From contig CBFFYP010000005.1 of assembly GCA_965646165.1 (NCBI GenBank), forward strand, positions 1 through 64,000: a stretch of 64,000 nucleotides of DNA, in the 5' to 3' direction. This document shows, piece after piece, positions 16,855 to 26,559 of the stretch. The stretch comes from MGBC114844 sp910585855 (lineage in GTDB: Bacteria; Bacillota; Clostridia; Lachnospirales; Lachnospiraceae). The notes beneath the pieces are model-generated. The model searched no databases and had not been told where the DNA came from. It saw only the letters and a list, made by a program, of their open reading frames with translations. Position 1 is the first letter of the stretch, and every line of letters starts with the position of its first letter. Made by a program: the position numbers and the translations under genes.

Positions 16855-19503
16855 AGTAAAGAATAGCCCGAAAATAGAGGGTATTGAAACCGTTCAACCT
16901 GTCGTTCCGTCTGCTCTATAGTAAAGAATAGCCCGAAAATAGAGGGTATTGAAACCGTAACAAGTGCAATCCGCACAACCATTTCAGTAAAGAATAGCCC
17001 GAAAATAGAGGGTATTGAAACACCTCAATCGGCATATAATAGTCGTACTCGAGTAAAGAATAGCCCGAAAATAGAGGGTATTGAAACTATTCTTCTAACG
17101 CCAGCTTCCATGCATTTAGTAAAGAATAGCCCGAAAATAGAGGGTATTGAAACCAGCACAGAAAAATAGAACAAATCGCCCTTAGTAAAGAATAGTCCGA
17201 AAATAGAGGGTATTGAAACACCGTCTGAAACCTCATTCGTATCGGTAGTAGTAAAGAATAGCCCGAAAATAGAGGGTATTGAAACACTAGTCATAAGTAA
17301 CACTTGAAAATCATAAGTAAAGAATAGCCCGAAAATAGAGGGTATTGAAACGTGTACGTTTTCCAGTAATTCCACCAGCCAAGTAAAGAATAGCCCGAAA
17401 ATAGAGGGTATTGAAACATTCCCAGAATCGGCATATTGTTTTTAAAAAGTAAAGAATAGCCCGAAAATAGAGGGTATTGAAACTGTTTTAGGTGATCAAA
17501 AACGAGGGACAAAAGTAAAGAATAGCCCGAAAATAGAGGGTATTGAAACTCAATAATAGATCTTGGAGGGACATAAAAAGTAAAGAATAGCCCGAAAATA
17601 GAGGGTATTGAAACTGTAAATTTTAAATATTTACAATTTCCGCAAGTAAAGAATAGCCCGAAAATAGAGGGTATTGAAACACACGCCTCCATCAATCGTT
17701 CATTTTACAAAGTAAAGAATAGCCCGAAAATAGAGGGTATTGAAACTACTTCAAACTCTCATTTACCATCTCACTAAGTAAAGAATAGCCCGAAAATAGA
17801 GGGTATTGAAACATACCTTTTTGCAATTACGTCATAAATTTTAGTAAAGAATAGCCCGAAAATAGAGGGTATTGAAACACACAATCAAGTAAAATCAAGG
17901 CATATAAAGTAAAGAATAGCCCGAAAATAGAGGGTATTGAAACCACACTCTCTGCATGGAATTTTTCTTGTAAAGTAAAGAATAGCCCGAAAATAGAGGG
18001 TATTGAAACAAAGCCCCTGATTTGTTTGTGGTGGTGCTGAGTAAAGAATAGCCCGAAAATAGAGGGTATTGAAACAAAAAGAAAACTTGATTTTTCGTTT
18101 CTCTCAGTAAAGAATAGCCCGAAAATAGAGGGTATTGAAACTCACGATATATATTCGGCTTCTCAATAGAAGTAAAGAATAGCCCGAAAATAGAGGGTAT
18201 TGAAACTCATAGTAAACCGAAACTTTAAGCCGCCATAGTAAAGAATAGCCCGAAAATAGAGGGTATTGAAACATGATTGCAAAATTATATACAGCAGCAA
18301 GTAGTAAAGAATAGCCCGAAAATAGAGGGTATTGAAACTGCCTCCAAATGATAAATCCATTCGCTATAAGTAAAGAATAGCCCGAAAATAGAGGGTATTG
18401 AAACAATAAATGGAAATGGCATAACGGTTGCAAAAGTAAAGAATAGCCCGAAAATAGAGGGTATTGAAACATTCCTCGTTTTATAGTACCTGTGACATCT
18501 AGTAAAGAATAGCCCGAAAATAGAGGGTATTGAAACATTATCACTTCTTTTATGATCCTGTGGTTGAGTAAAGAATAGCCCGAAAATAGAGGGTATTGAA
18601 ACAAATTACTTTAGAAGAATCTTCACCGACATAGTAAAGAATAGCCCGAAAATAGAGGGTATTGAAACTTCCGTGGAAATACAGTCATGGACTTTTCGAG
18701 TAAAGAATAGCCCGAAAATAGAGGGTATTGAAACCAATGCCGTTAATACAATACCACTTTCTACAGTAAAGAATAGCCCGAAAATAGAGGGTATTGAAAC
18801 TTATCTCCCTTATCCCCCTTAAGGGAATTAAGTAAAGAATAGCCCGAAAATAGAGGGTATTGAAACCAGATCAACGCTTCATGGTATATAAATGACAGTA
18901 AAGAATAGCCCGAAAATAGAGGGTATTGAAACGCTTTCCGAAAAGATAGCGGGCATGACATTAGTAAAGAATAGCCCGAAAATAGAGGGTATTGAAACTT
19001 TTGTACTTGGAAGCGATAGCCTTCCATAAGTAAAGAATAGCCCGAAAATAGAGGGTATTGAAACGACCAAATAAAAAATATCCCCCTTCAATTTAGTAAA
19101 GAATAGCCCGAAAATAGAGGGTATTGAAACATCAAGCCCATCATATATATGATGCAATGGAGTAAAGAATAGCCCGAAAATAGAGGGTATTGAAACATAT
19201 TCATCAACATTTTTGTAGCAAAACTCAGTAAAGAATAGCCCGAAAATAGAGGGTATTGAAACCTTCAAAAATTCAAACCATATTTGGATTTTAGTAAAGA
19301 ATAGCCCGAAAATAGAGGGTATTGAAACACAACAATTCCTCTCCAAATGACTCCTGCTAGTAAAGAATAGCCCGAAAATAGAGGGTATTGAAACTGTGCT
19401 TCGTATTGATTGACGATGAGAGTTAGTAAAGAATAGCCCGAAAATAGAGGGTATTGAAATAAATAAAGGGTGTCTTTTTGACTTCTTGATAGTAAAGAAT
19501 AGC
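16855..19503 (+). CRISPR. Main CRISPR array: 40 repeats plus a 3' fragment
   Basis: Forty 36-bp repeats start every 65-68 bp (16855, 16920, 16986 ... 19359, 19425), with spacers of 29-32 bp. The repeat begins AGTAAAGAATAGCCCG and ends AGGGTATTGAAAC; the ATTGAAAC end is the usual crRNA 5' tag of type III and I-B systems, giving transcription left to right. The repeat at 17184 has one C to T change. The last full repeat (19425-19460) ends in T instead of C, and a 13-base repeat stub lies at 19491-19503, marking the old distal end. The array faces cas1-cas2 downstream. Confidence 0.98.
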
Positions 19504-19538
19504 AGGTGTGGAGTTTACAATTTTATATTGTAATTTGT

Positions 19539-19579
19539 AAATGCATGTATTTTTGAAAGATAAAATACATGCATTTTTT
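19539..19579 (+). terminator. Terminator after the CRISPR array
   Basis: AAATGCATGTATTTT pairs with AAAATACATGCATTT and is followed by a run of T, 36 bp after the array stub. Confidence 0.75.
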
Positions 19580-19747
19580 GCATGGAATAATAAAATAAAA
19601 ATTATTAATTTAGAGTATGGTAACTTTTTTAAATTAAGGTACTAATAAATATGTAGAGAAGAAAAAGTGTGAGGAATAAATTTTTTCAAAGAAATATAAG
19701 ACTTTCAGAAAAAAAGAACCTAATAAAGGAATAGAGAAGGAGGACAT

Positions 19748-20428
19748 ATGAAAAGAAATATATATAGACTGGAAGATATAAAAAGAAAATTAAAAATAGC
19801 AAGGTTTTCTCCATTAGATGTTATGGTTACTGGAGTAACGGGTGCAGGGAAATCGACAACGTTGAATAGTTTATTTGGGAAGGAAGTTGCAGAAGTGGGA
19901 CGGGAATGTGATCCTCAAACGATGGAATTGAATGTTTATTATTTAAATAATGCATTTCGTTTGCGGGATACGCCGGGGTTAGGAGATGGTGTAGAAAAGG
20001 ATAAAGTTTATGAGAAAAAATTGATTGATTTGCTTTATAAGGACTATTATTTAGATTCGGCTCAATATGGATTTATTGACCTTGTATTGGTTATTGTAGA
20101 GGGTGTGAATCGTGATATGGGGACTACTTATCATTTATTAAATAATATAATTTTGCCCAATTTTCCGAAGTATTGAGTGTTAGTAGCAATTAATCAGGCA
20201 GATGTAGCAATGAAAGGACGGCATTGGAATCAGAAAGAAAATCATCCAGATGAGGTGTTGAAGCAGTATTTAGAAGAACAGGCAGATTCAATTCAAAAGA
20301 GAATAAGGGAGGCAACAGGAATCATGATAAAACGACCAGTATATTATTCAGCAGAAAAAGATTATAACATAACTAAATTGATGGATTTTATTGTGGAAGA
20401 TATGCCGATTTGCCGAAGAAAATTTTAA
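19748..20428 (+). pseudogene. Broken P-loop GTPase (premature TGA and lost C-terminus)
   Basis: The reading frame encodes a GTPase with G1 TGVTGAGKSTTLNSLFG and G3 RDTPGLGDG, then a TGA at 20174-20176, after which the same frame continues with G4 VAINQADVAMKG for 83 codons. The intact paralogue at 20722 shows the same order without interruption and has about 60 more residues at the C-terminus. Either the gene is dead or it yields a 142-residue fragment. It belongs to the YfjP/HSR1-like or GIMAP-like GTPases. An AAGGAGG ribosome site remains. Confidence 0.8.
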
Positions 20429-20721
20429 AAATTTAAAAATGTGGTTTTATAATGGGGGTGAAATATGTAAAAGAAAATAGCGGTAGAAAAAGGAATAAAA
20501 TTAAGTAGGAAGTAAGGTATTAAAAAAATAAGAAGGGAAGATAAAGAAATAAATTGAAATAGCAGAAAAGGAGATAGAAGGGATAAAAAACAAACCAAAA
20601 AGATAAAAACATAAGAATAAAAGAAAAGAGCAGAAAAAAATAGTAAGCAAGTGAAAAAGTATTAGAAAGTATGAAGAACTGAAAGAACAAAAAAGAACAT
20701 AAAAAAATAAGGAGAAACGAT
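20429..20721. other. Purine-rich gap between the two GTPase genes
   Basis: This 293-bp stretch is almost entirely A and G on the plus strand with stops in all plus frames. It may contain decayed 3' sequence of the broken GTPase. Only an AAGGAG ribosome site at the end, before 20722, is clear. Confidence 0.5.
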
Positions 20722-21717
20722 ATGAAAAAGGAAAATATTTTTGAAACAATGGAAAGAGATATTATGGAGTCAGATATTAAAGAAGCAGATAAAAATAAGA
20801 TGCTGAAAAATGTAATGCGTTTGAAAGAAAATAAGATTAATATTATGGTTACTGGTGCTACCGGTTGCGGAAAAAGTTCTACTATAAATGCATTATTTGA
20901 TACAGAAGTGGCAAAAGTCGGAGTAGGTGTAGAGCCGGAAACAATGGAAATTGAAAGGTATGAGTTGGACAACCTGATTTTATGGGATACACCGGGTTTA
21001 GGAGATGGAAAAGAGGCGGACAACAGGCATGCGAAAAATATTATTAAAAAATTAAATGAATATGATTCGGACGGAAAAGCAAAAATTGATTTGGTGTTGG
21101 TTATTTTGGATGGCAGTACAAGGGATTTGGGTACTTCTTATGAATTGATTAATCAGGTAATTATACCGAATTTAGGAGAGGAAAAAGAAGATCGAATTTT
21201 GGTAGCGATAAATCAGGCAGATGTAGCGATGAAGGGACGGTATTGGAACTATGAAAAGAATGAGCCGGAAGCACTGCTTAAGAGGTTTTTAGATGAGAAG
21301 ATTATTTCGGTAAGAAACAGAATTTATGAAGGAACAGGGGTAAGAGTAGAACCAATTTATTATAGTGCCGGGTTTAAAGAAGAAGGAGAAAAACAGTGCA
21401 GACCTTATAATTTGTCGAAACTTTTATACTATATTGTTCGTTCTACTCCTTCTGAAAAACGAATGGTTTATCTCAATAATTTAAATGAAAATGAAAATAT
21501 ATGGAAAGATAATGATGACATTTTAGATTATGGAAGAGAAACAAGAGAAAATATTATGGAATCTATTGTGAAAAGTGTTTCAGAAGGAGCAGATGTAGGA
21601 GGTGAAATTGGAGCGATTTTTGGAAGAGCAGGTGAAGTGGCAGGAAGAGTGATTGGCGGTGTAGCAGGCGGAGTAATTGGAGTAGCAAAGAGTATTTGGG
21701 GAGCAATATTTGGATAG
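20722..21717 (+). CDS. Dynamin/GIMAP-like or YfjP-like P-loop GTPase
   Basis: The 331-residue protein has G1 GATGCGKSST (residues 45-54), G3 WDTPGLGDG (88-96) and G4 NQAD (164-167). The C-terminus is Gly/Ala-rich and amphipathic (about residues 290-331, with GEVAGRVIGGVAGGVIG), suggesting membrane contact. Such GTPases are common in prophages and defence islands, but no function is established for this one. It lies between the main CRISPR array and cas1, 132 bp upstream of cas1 on the same strand. Confidence 0.8.
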   Translation: MKKENIFETMERDIMESDIKEADKNKMLKNVMRLKENKINIMVTGATGCGKSSTINALFDTEVAKVGVGVEPETMEIERYELDNLILWDTPGLGDGKEADNRHAKNIIKKLNEYDSDGKAKIDLVLVILDGSTRDLGTSYELINQVIIPNLGEEKEDRILVAINQADVAMKGRYWNYEKNEPEALLKRFLDEKIISVRNRIYEGTGVRVEPIYYSAGFKEEGEKQCRPYNLSKLLYYIVRSTPSEKRMVYLNNLNENENIWKDNDDILDYGRETRENIMESIVKSVSEGADVGGEIGAIFGRAGEVAGRVIGGVAGGVIGVAKSIWGAIFG

Positions 21718-21849
21718 GATTTGTGAATGAAACGAAAAGAAAATCAAGAAAATAGATTAGGGAGGAGGTGATTGATTTTTTTATATATTGAATATTTATA
21801 ATTAGGATAGTTTTGGCAGATTTGTTTTGCAGAAAGGGTGGGATAGGCG

Positions 21850-22803
21850 ATGAAAAATATCTATATCTGTGAGCCAAATTGTAGGATTCATAAAAATGGG
21901 GAATATTTAACGGTAAGAAAAAGAAACGGAAAAATTTCAGATATTAGCCTTTTTGGCGTACAGACCATTCTTTTATTTGGGAATGTTCAGATTACGACGC
22001 AAGCGGTATCATTGATATTAGAAAAGGGAATAGATCTTTTATTTTTAACATCGGGAGGGAAATTAAAAGGCAGAGCATCCGGCGAGCAGGGGAAAAATGT
22101 TTTGATAAGGATTGCACAATATGATGCTTGGTTTCAAGAGGAAGTACGTCTGAAGATAGCAAAAGGGATTGTTGAGCAAAAATTGATAGGTCAAAAAGAG
22201 AATTTAAAGTATTATCGTTATCGAAAAAAACTTTCTCAGTTAAAACAGAAGGAACTGTTTATAGAAGAAGCAATAAAAAAATTGGAAGCAGCAGATTCTG
22301 TTAGTGAGATAATGGGGTTGGAGGGAAGTGCGGCAGCGGTATATTTTAGCGTTTTTTCTTTGCTGATTCAGGATTTTTCTTTTGAAAAAAGAGTAAGACG
22401 TCCGGCATATGATCCGGTAAATTCTTTATTAAATTTAACTTATACTTTTTTAAAAAATGAAATTTTCGCAATATTAAAAAGTGCTTCATTTGATGTAGAA
22501 TTAGGGTTTTTGCATGATATTCGAAGCGGAAGGGAATCATTAGCACTGGATTTTATGGAGCTTTACCGAGCTGTTTTTGCAGATCGTTTTGTAATTACTT
22601 TATTCAATAAACGATGGATAAAACAAGAAGATTTTGAAAGCAGCGAGGAGGGAGTTCGTTTAAAGATGGAAGGAATCAGGCAATATTGCAGTTATTTTCA
22701 GGAAGCGATGTATGAGGAAAAATCGGAAGGAAAAACGTGGAAGCAGTGGATGGAACAAGATATTATGATATTTCGAAACAGGCTGCTTTCGCTTCATAAT
22801 TAA
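21850..22803 (+). CDS. cas1: CRISPR integrase Cas1
   Basis: The 317-residue protein has the Cas1 metal ligands E158 (GLEGSAAAVYF), H222 (GFLHDIRSGR) and D234 (SLALDFMELYR). With Cas2 it inserts new spacers at the leader end of the array. It is a free-standing Cas1, not fused to the reverse transcriptase. It is followed after 57 bp by cas2, forming an adaptation operon with RT and primase-polymerase genes. Confidence 0.97.
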   Translation: MKNIYICEPNCRIHKNGEYLTVRKRNGKISDISLFGVQTILLFGNVQITTQAVSLILEKGIDLLFLTSGGKLKGRASGEQGKNVLIRIAQYDAWFQEEVRLKIAKGIVEQKLIGQKENLKYYRYRKKLSQLKQKELFIEEAIKKLEAADSVSEIMGLEGSAAAVYFSVFSLLIQDFSFEKRVRRPAYDPVNSLLNLTYTFLKNEIFAILKSASFDVELGFLHDIRSGRESLALDFMELYRAVFADRFVITLFNKRWIKQEDFESSEEGVRLKMEGIRQYCSYFQEAMYEEKSEGKTWKQWMEQDIMIFRNRLLSLHN

Positions 22804-22860
22804 AAGAATAAAAGGATAAAAAGATAAGATAGAGTTTTTTCGATTTATTTAGGAGGAAGG

Positions 22861-23154
22861 ATGAAAGCATGGTATACGGTTTCCTACGATATAACAGAGA
22901 ATAAAGCGAGAAGAAAGATAGAAAAATTGTGCAGTACTTATTTTCAGAGGATACAATATAGTGTATTTGAAGGTTATTTATCCGAAACAGAGTTTTCGGC
23001 ATTTTTTCAGCGGCTTCAGAAACTTTGCAGAGAGATCAAATGGAATCCTGTTACTGACAGTATTTTAATTTATCGGCATTGCAGTGCATGTTATGCAGGA
23101 AGGAAGGTATTGGGGAGAAAGGTTACTTCTTCGGAAAGTTATCTGGTGATTTAG
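22861..23154 (+). CDS. cas2: CRISPR-associated Cas2
   Basis: The 97-residue protein starts with WYTVSYDITENKARRKI, the Cas2 ferredoxin-fold strand with its conserved Asp, and continues with RIQYSVFEGYLS. Cas2 bridges two Cas1 dimers during integration. GGAGGAAGG precedes the ATG. The reverse transcriptase gene begins 14 bp later. Confidence 0.95.
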   Translation: MKAWYTVSYDITENKARRKIEKLCSTYFQRIQYSVFEGYLSETEFSAFFQRLQKLCREIKWNPVTDSILIYRHCSACYAGRKVLGRKVTSSESYLVI

Positions 23155-23168
23155 TGAGGAGAAAATCG

Positions 23169-24041
23169 ATGGAATACAGCAGAAAATATATGGAAGTCTT
23201 TAATGAAAAAAATTTATTGTCGGCGTGGAAAGAAGTAATACAGCATAAAACACATGCAGGAGCAGATCGAATCAGGATACCAGAATTTGATAAAAATTTG
23301 CAGGAAAATATAAAACGGATTTTATTTGAGATAGATTATGGGATTTATTATGTAAAACCGGCTGAAATGCTGCATAGAAAAAAGGAAATTGGTTTGGTTG
23401 CGGTTGAGGATAAAATAGTGGCAAATTGTCTGAAGGTATATTTAAATCAGTTAAGCCGAAACTATTCTATTGCAAATAGTTATGCTTATCAGGAGGGAAA
23501 ATCAATTTATGGTGCAATCGATTTTTTGCAGGAACAGAAAAAGGAAAATCCTTATTTTTATCAATGTGATATAGAGGAGTTTTTTTCTTCTATTTCAAGA
23601 GAACATTTGGCTGAAAAACTGAAAAGTTATGTTTCCGATAAAAAACTTTATGGACTTATCTTGCAATTTATTTATATGAGTTGTTATAAGGACGGAGAGA
23701 TAATAAACGGAACAGGTCTTCTTTTGGGGAATCCTTTATCTCCGGTTTTAAGCAATCTCTATTTATATGAATTGGATTGTCAGTTTGCACAGGCTTTTTT
23801 GGTTTATGTGCGGTATTCGGATGATATGATATTTGCAAAAAAACAAGAATTTACAAAAGAAGAATTGGAATGGATAGAACAGAGATTGGAAGAGGAACAG
23901 CTAAAATTAAATCAGCAAAAATCGAAAGTAATTGCAATTGGAGAAGGGTTTACCTTTTTGGAAATGAATTTGGAGAGGAAGAGCAGCAAAAAAGTAAAAT
24001 TTATATTGGCTTGGAAACAGAAGAATCAAAACCTGTTTTAA
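23169..24041 (+). CDS. CRISPR-associated reverse transcriptase
   Basis: The 291-residue protein is a group II intron-like RT: motif A FYQCDIEEFFSSI (D134), motif B GLLLGNPLSPVLSNLYLYELD region, and active site YVRYSDDMIF (D218, D219). RTs next to cas1-cas2 in type III loci allow spacers to be taken from RNA (established for Cas1-RT fusions in other bacteria). I start it at 23169, after GAGGAG, not in the frame extending into cas2. Its 3' end overlaps the primase-polymerase frame by 172 bp, and the RT lacks a normal thumb extension after the FTFLE motif, suggesting that the two were once one protein. Confidence 0.9.
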   Translation: MEYSRKYMEVFNEKNLLSAWKEVIQHKTHAGADRIRIPEFDKNLQENIKRILFEIDYGIYYVKPAEMLHRKKEIGLVAVEDKIVANCLKVYLNQLSRNYSIANSYAYQEGKSIYGAIDFLQEQKKENPYFYQCDIEEFFSSISREHLAEKLKSYVSDKKLYGLILQFIYMSCYKDGEIINGTGLLLGNPLSPVLSNLYLYELDCQFAQAFLVYVRYSDDMIFAKKQEFTKEELEWIEQRLEEEQLKLNQQKSKVIAIGEGFTFLEMNLERKSSKKVKFILAWKQKNQNLF

Positions 24042-25615
24042 AAGAAATAAAACAGAACGATATAGTGGAAGAAGAGAAAGAGGAAGAAAAGGAAAAAACA
24101 TGGAAGAATAGTCTGGAAGAAATCATTGATAAGGTTATAGATAAAAAAATAAAGGAAGAACTTTGGCAGATATTGTATCAATGTGATAAAAAGGAGCAGG
24201 CAGAAGATAAATTGATGGAGCGGATGCTGCATTACAGACTTTATCTGCAGTTGGAACATTTGCTGGAACAAAGGGAAATAAAGCAGGAGAAGATGGAATG
24301 GAAGAAAGTGTATCAGGAATTATTTTTAAGGGATCACTATAAAATTTTTCAGGGAAGTTTTGATCGAAACAGGATACAGGAGTATTCTGAAAAGAAAGAG
24401 GCAGATCGGACAGAGATTTTTATTTTGATCGAGCATGGAAGTACAATAGCCATAGCTCCTGCAAAAGATGGAAAAAGTGATGTATTTATTTTAGATTTGG
24501 ATATAGATAAGAGGCTTTTGCTGGAATATGGAGAGGACTATGAGGCAGTACAAAAGTTAAAGGAGCGGATTCGAACGATTGCTTTTACAATACAGAAGAG
24601 GATACAGGATAAGGGCGGATATGCTTATGTGGAGGAGAGCGGATATAAGGGGTATCATATTTGGCTGTTTTTTTATGAAATGGTTGAAATAATGGAATTT
24701 TGGGAAAAAATGAATGGTATTCTGACACAGGTATATATGCCGTATGGATGTCATATGGAATATATTCCTAATTTTGGAGAAGAACTTATAAAGATACCGT
24801 TTTACCGGCATTTACTGACAGGAAGGCGAACCCGGTTTCTTGCACTGCAGGAAGAGATAGCAGATCAAAATAACTGGATTTTGCAGATTGTTCGAAATTC
24901 ATGGTCAGAATTTCTGCAAGATCAGGAAGAAGAGGAAAAGGAAGTAACAGATTCTTTTAGGGTTTTAGAGAAGGGAGAAAAAGAAATAGAAAAATGGGAA
25001 AAAGCAGCAGAGATTGTAGAGAAAAAGTGTTCTTTAATTGGAGAGATTGTTCAGAAAGCGAGAGAGATTCATTATTTAACACATTTTGAGCGAAATGCAT
25101 TGCTTTATGTATACGGGCATATAGGGGAGATAGGAGCTTGGTATCTGCATCAGATTATGGAAAAAACCATTAATTATAATCAAGAAATTACGCAGAGTTT
25201 TTTGGATAAAAAAAAGGAATTTCCTGTTAGCTGCGATAAATTAAAGAGGCGTTTTCCGCAGTTTTCCTGCCGAAATTGTAAGTTTGAAGAATATCCGCTA
25301 TTTTATCCTTCTCCTGTTATTCATGCTTATCGAGAGGACAGAGAACATAAGATGCATATAACAAAGCCAGATTATATTAATAGTAAAGAGCGAGTGGCTA
25401 AGATTCAGGAATGTGTAAAACCGAATCGAATAGAGGAATTGAAGCAGCTTCTTTTAGAATTAACAGAAAAACGCAGAGGGATTGAGCGTGATTTGGAAAT
25501 TTGCAGAAAAGAAATTGAAGGATATATGCAGGAAATGGAGGGAGAAGAAAAAGGATTGCTTGAAAAAAGCGGGTTAGTAGTAGAGGATAGGGGAATTTAT
25601 CTTCGCATTTTATAG
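23870..25615 (+). CDS. CRISPR-associated primase-polymerase (AEP/CAPP-like)
   Basis: This frame, -1 relative to the RT, encodes an archaeo-eukaryotic primase. It shows metal motif VFILDLDID (about 209-213), motif II SGYKGYHIWLFF (H263), and a third block IKIPFYRHLLTGRRTRFL. A C-terminal helical region with Cys residues (PVSCDKL, FSCRNCKF) resembles PriCT/PriL-like domains. Such primase-polymerases are known partners of RT and Cas1 in type III systems and are thought to help turn captured nucleic acid into spacers. The first ATG (23870) has no good ribosome site, and no other ATG comes before about 24217, so expression as an RT fusion by frameshifting or coupling is likely. The first 40 residues may not be real. 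Confidence 0.82.
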   Translation: MDRTEIGRGTAKIKSAKIESNCNWRRVYLFGNEFGEEEQQKSKIYIGLETEESKPVLKEIKQNDIVEEEKEEEKEKTWKNSLEEIIDKVIDKKIKEELWQILYQCDKKEQAEDKLMERMLHYRLYLQLEHLLEQREIKQEKMEWKKVYQELFLRDHYKIFQGSFDRNRIQEYSEKKEADRTEIFILIEHGSTIAIAPAKDGKSDVFILDLDIDKRLLLEYGEDYEAVQKLKERIRTIAFTIQKRIQDKGGYAYVEESGYKGYHIWLFFYEMVEIMEFWEKMNGILTQVYMPYGCHMEYIPNFGEELIKIPFYRHLLTGRRTRFLALQEEIADQNNWILQIVRNSWSEFLQDQEEEEKEVTDSFRVLEKGEKEIEKWEKAAEIVEKKCSLIGEIVQKAREIHYLTHFERNALLYVYGHIGEIGAWYLHQIMEKTINYNQEITQSFLDKKKEFPVSCDKLKRRFPQFSCRNCKFEEYPLFYPSPVIHAYREDREHKMHITKPDYINSKERVAKIQECVKPNRIEELKQLLLELTEKRRGIERDLEICRKEIEGYMQEMEGEEKGLLEKSGLVVEDRGIYLRIL

Positions 25616-25902
25616 GAAATATAGATTCTGCATTTTGGTATGTCTGTTTAAAAAAATTGGCATATTGAAATGCAGGGGATTAGAAAAATTTGGTTTATTT
25701 GATTTTGTTTTATAGTGGTTTATTGTGATAATTTAGAATATAGAATAAATTAAGAGATAAATTATAATATTTATAAATTATAGTTAGAAATTATTTTTCT
25801 GCTTGATTTTTAAGAAAATATAGTGTAGAATAATTAAAAAGAGAAAGATATATAAAATTTAATTTAAAAATCAAATTATATATTAAAATATCAGATATTA
25901 CT

Positions 25903-26165
25903 GAGAATTTTTATATAATTGAAAACAATTTATTATGGGGCGTGGAAACCCGCATAAACACTGGAAAAATTGATATTTTCCTCTACAAAAAAGAGAAAAT
26001 CCTCCGTAAAAATGAAAAATCCTATAAAATAAAGGTTTTTTAGATGTGGAGGTAGGGTGGGATAAGAAAAAAATAAGAAGAAGATAGAGTTATGTAAACT
26101 AATAAAAATTCTCCGTAAAAATAGTACCTGAACCCATTGAAAATACTGGATTTTTTGGAGGGTGG
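25903..26165 (+). promoter_or_regulatory. CRISPR leader of mini-array B1
   Basis: About 260 bp matching the region 49262-49534 in order and content: AAACCCGCATAAACACTGG, two AATCCTCCGTAAAA or ATTCTCCGTAAAA boxes, and ATTGAAAATACTGGA before GGGTGGGTAGAGG. Between the primase gene (25615) and here the DNA is AT-rich without a gene. Confidence 0.75.
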
Positions 26166-26276
26166 GTAGAGGAAGAAGCCCGTAGGAAAGGGTGTTGAAA
26201 CTCTCGATGATCCTCTTCTTTGTGAGTAACCTGGTCTCCGGTAGAGGAAGAAGTTTGTAGAAAAGGATGCTGAAAC
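26166..26276 (+). CRISPR. Decayed mini-array B1 (two repeats, one spacer)
   Basis: Repeats at 26166-26201 and 26241-26276 enclose a 39-bp spacer. They are 36 bp long, start GTAGAGGAAGAAG and end GTTGAAAC or GCTGAAAC; the second differs at several positions. This is a different repeat from the main array but the same type as array B2 at 49535. The leader lies to the left. Confidence 0.8.
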
Positions 26277-26487
26277 TTTTTTTATTAGTAGCTCCTAGTA
26301 TATTTACAGGAAACAGAAAAAGATATGTAAAGAATAATAGGGAAATTAGAGGTTTTATTAAGAGAAAGAGAGGTTTTTATGCTGACATCATGGGAAGAAA
26401 AGAGGAATATTAATGTGAAGAGAGTTATTCTGATTATGAAGAGGAAGATTAAGAATCTATAATTAGGTAGAGAAAGATATAAAAAAT

Positions 26488-26537
26488 AAAAAAGATACAT
26501 TTATTCTGCTAATATACTTGGAATAGGTATCTTTTTT
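26488..26537. terminator. Terminator hairpin downstream of the HEPN relic
   Basis: AAAAAAGATAC pairs with GTATCTTTTTT across a loop of about 28 bases. It lies just beyond the 3' end of the minus-strand relic. Confidence 0.55.
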
Positions 26538-26559
26538 ATTGATATTTTTGGAATTTAGT

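Noticed and set aside
17025..19346. Minus-strand frames across the array that read as repeated proteins (SIPSIFGLFF and FQYPLFSGYSLL units)
   Set aside because: They are translations of the CRISPR repeat; the spacing, variable spacers and leader show an array, not a repeat protein.
20174..20176. TGA in the GTPase as a selenocysteine codon
   Set aside because: The paralogue has no Cys at this place, no SECIS-like hairpin follows, and the C-terminus is lost as well, so decay is simpler.
23079..23168. N-terminal extension of the RT into cas2
   Set aside because: The extension is a shadow frame of cas2; the ATG at 23169 has GAGGAG and begins the RT homology.
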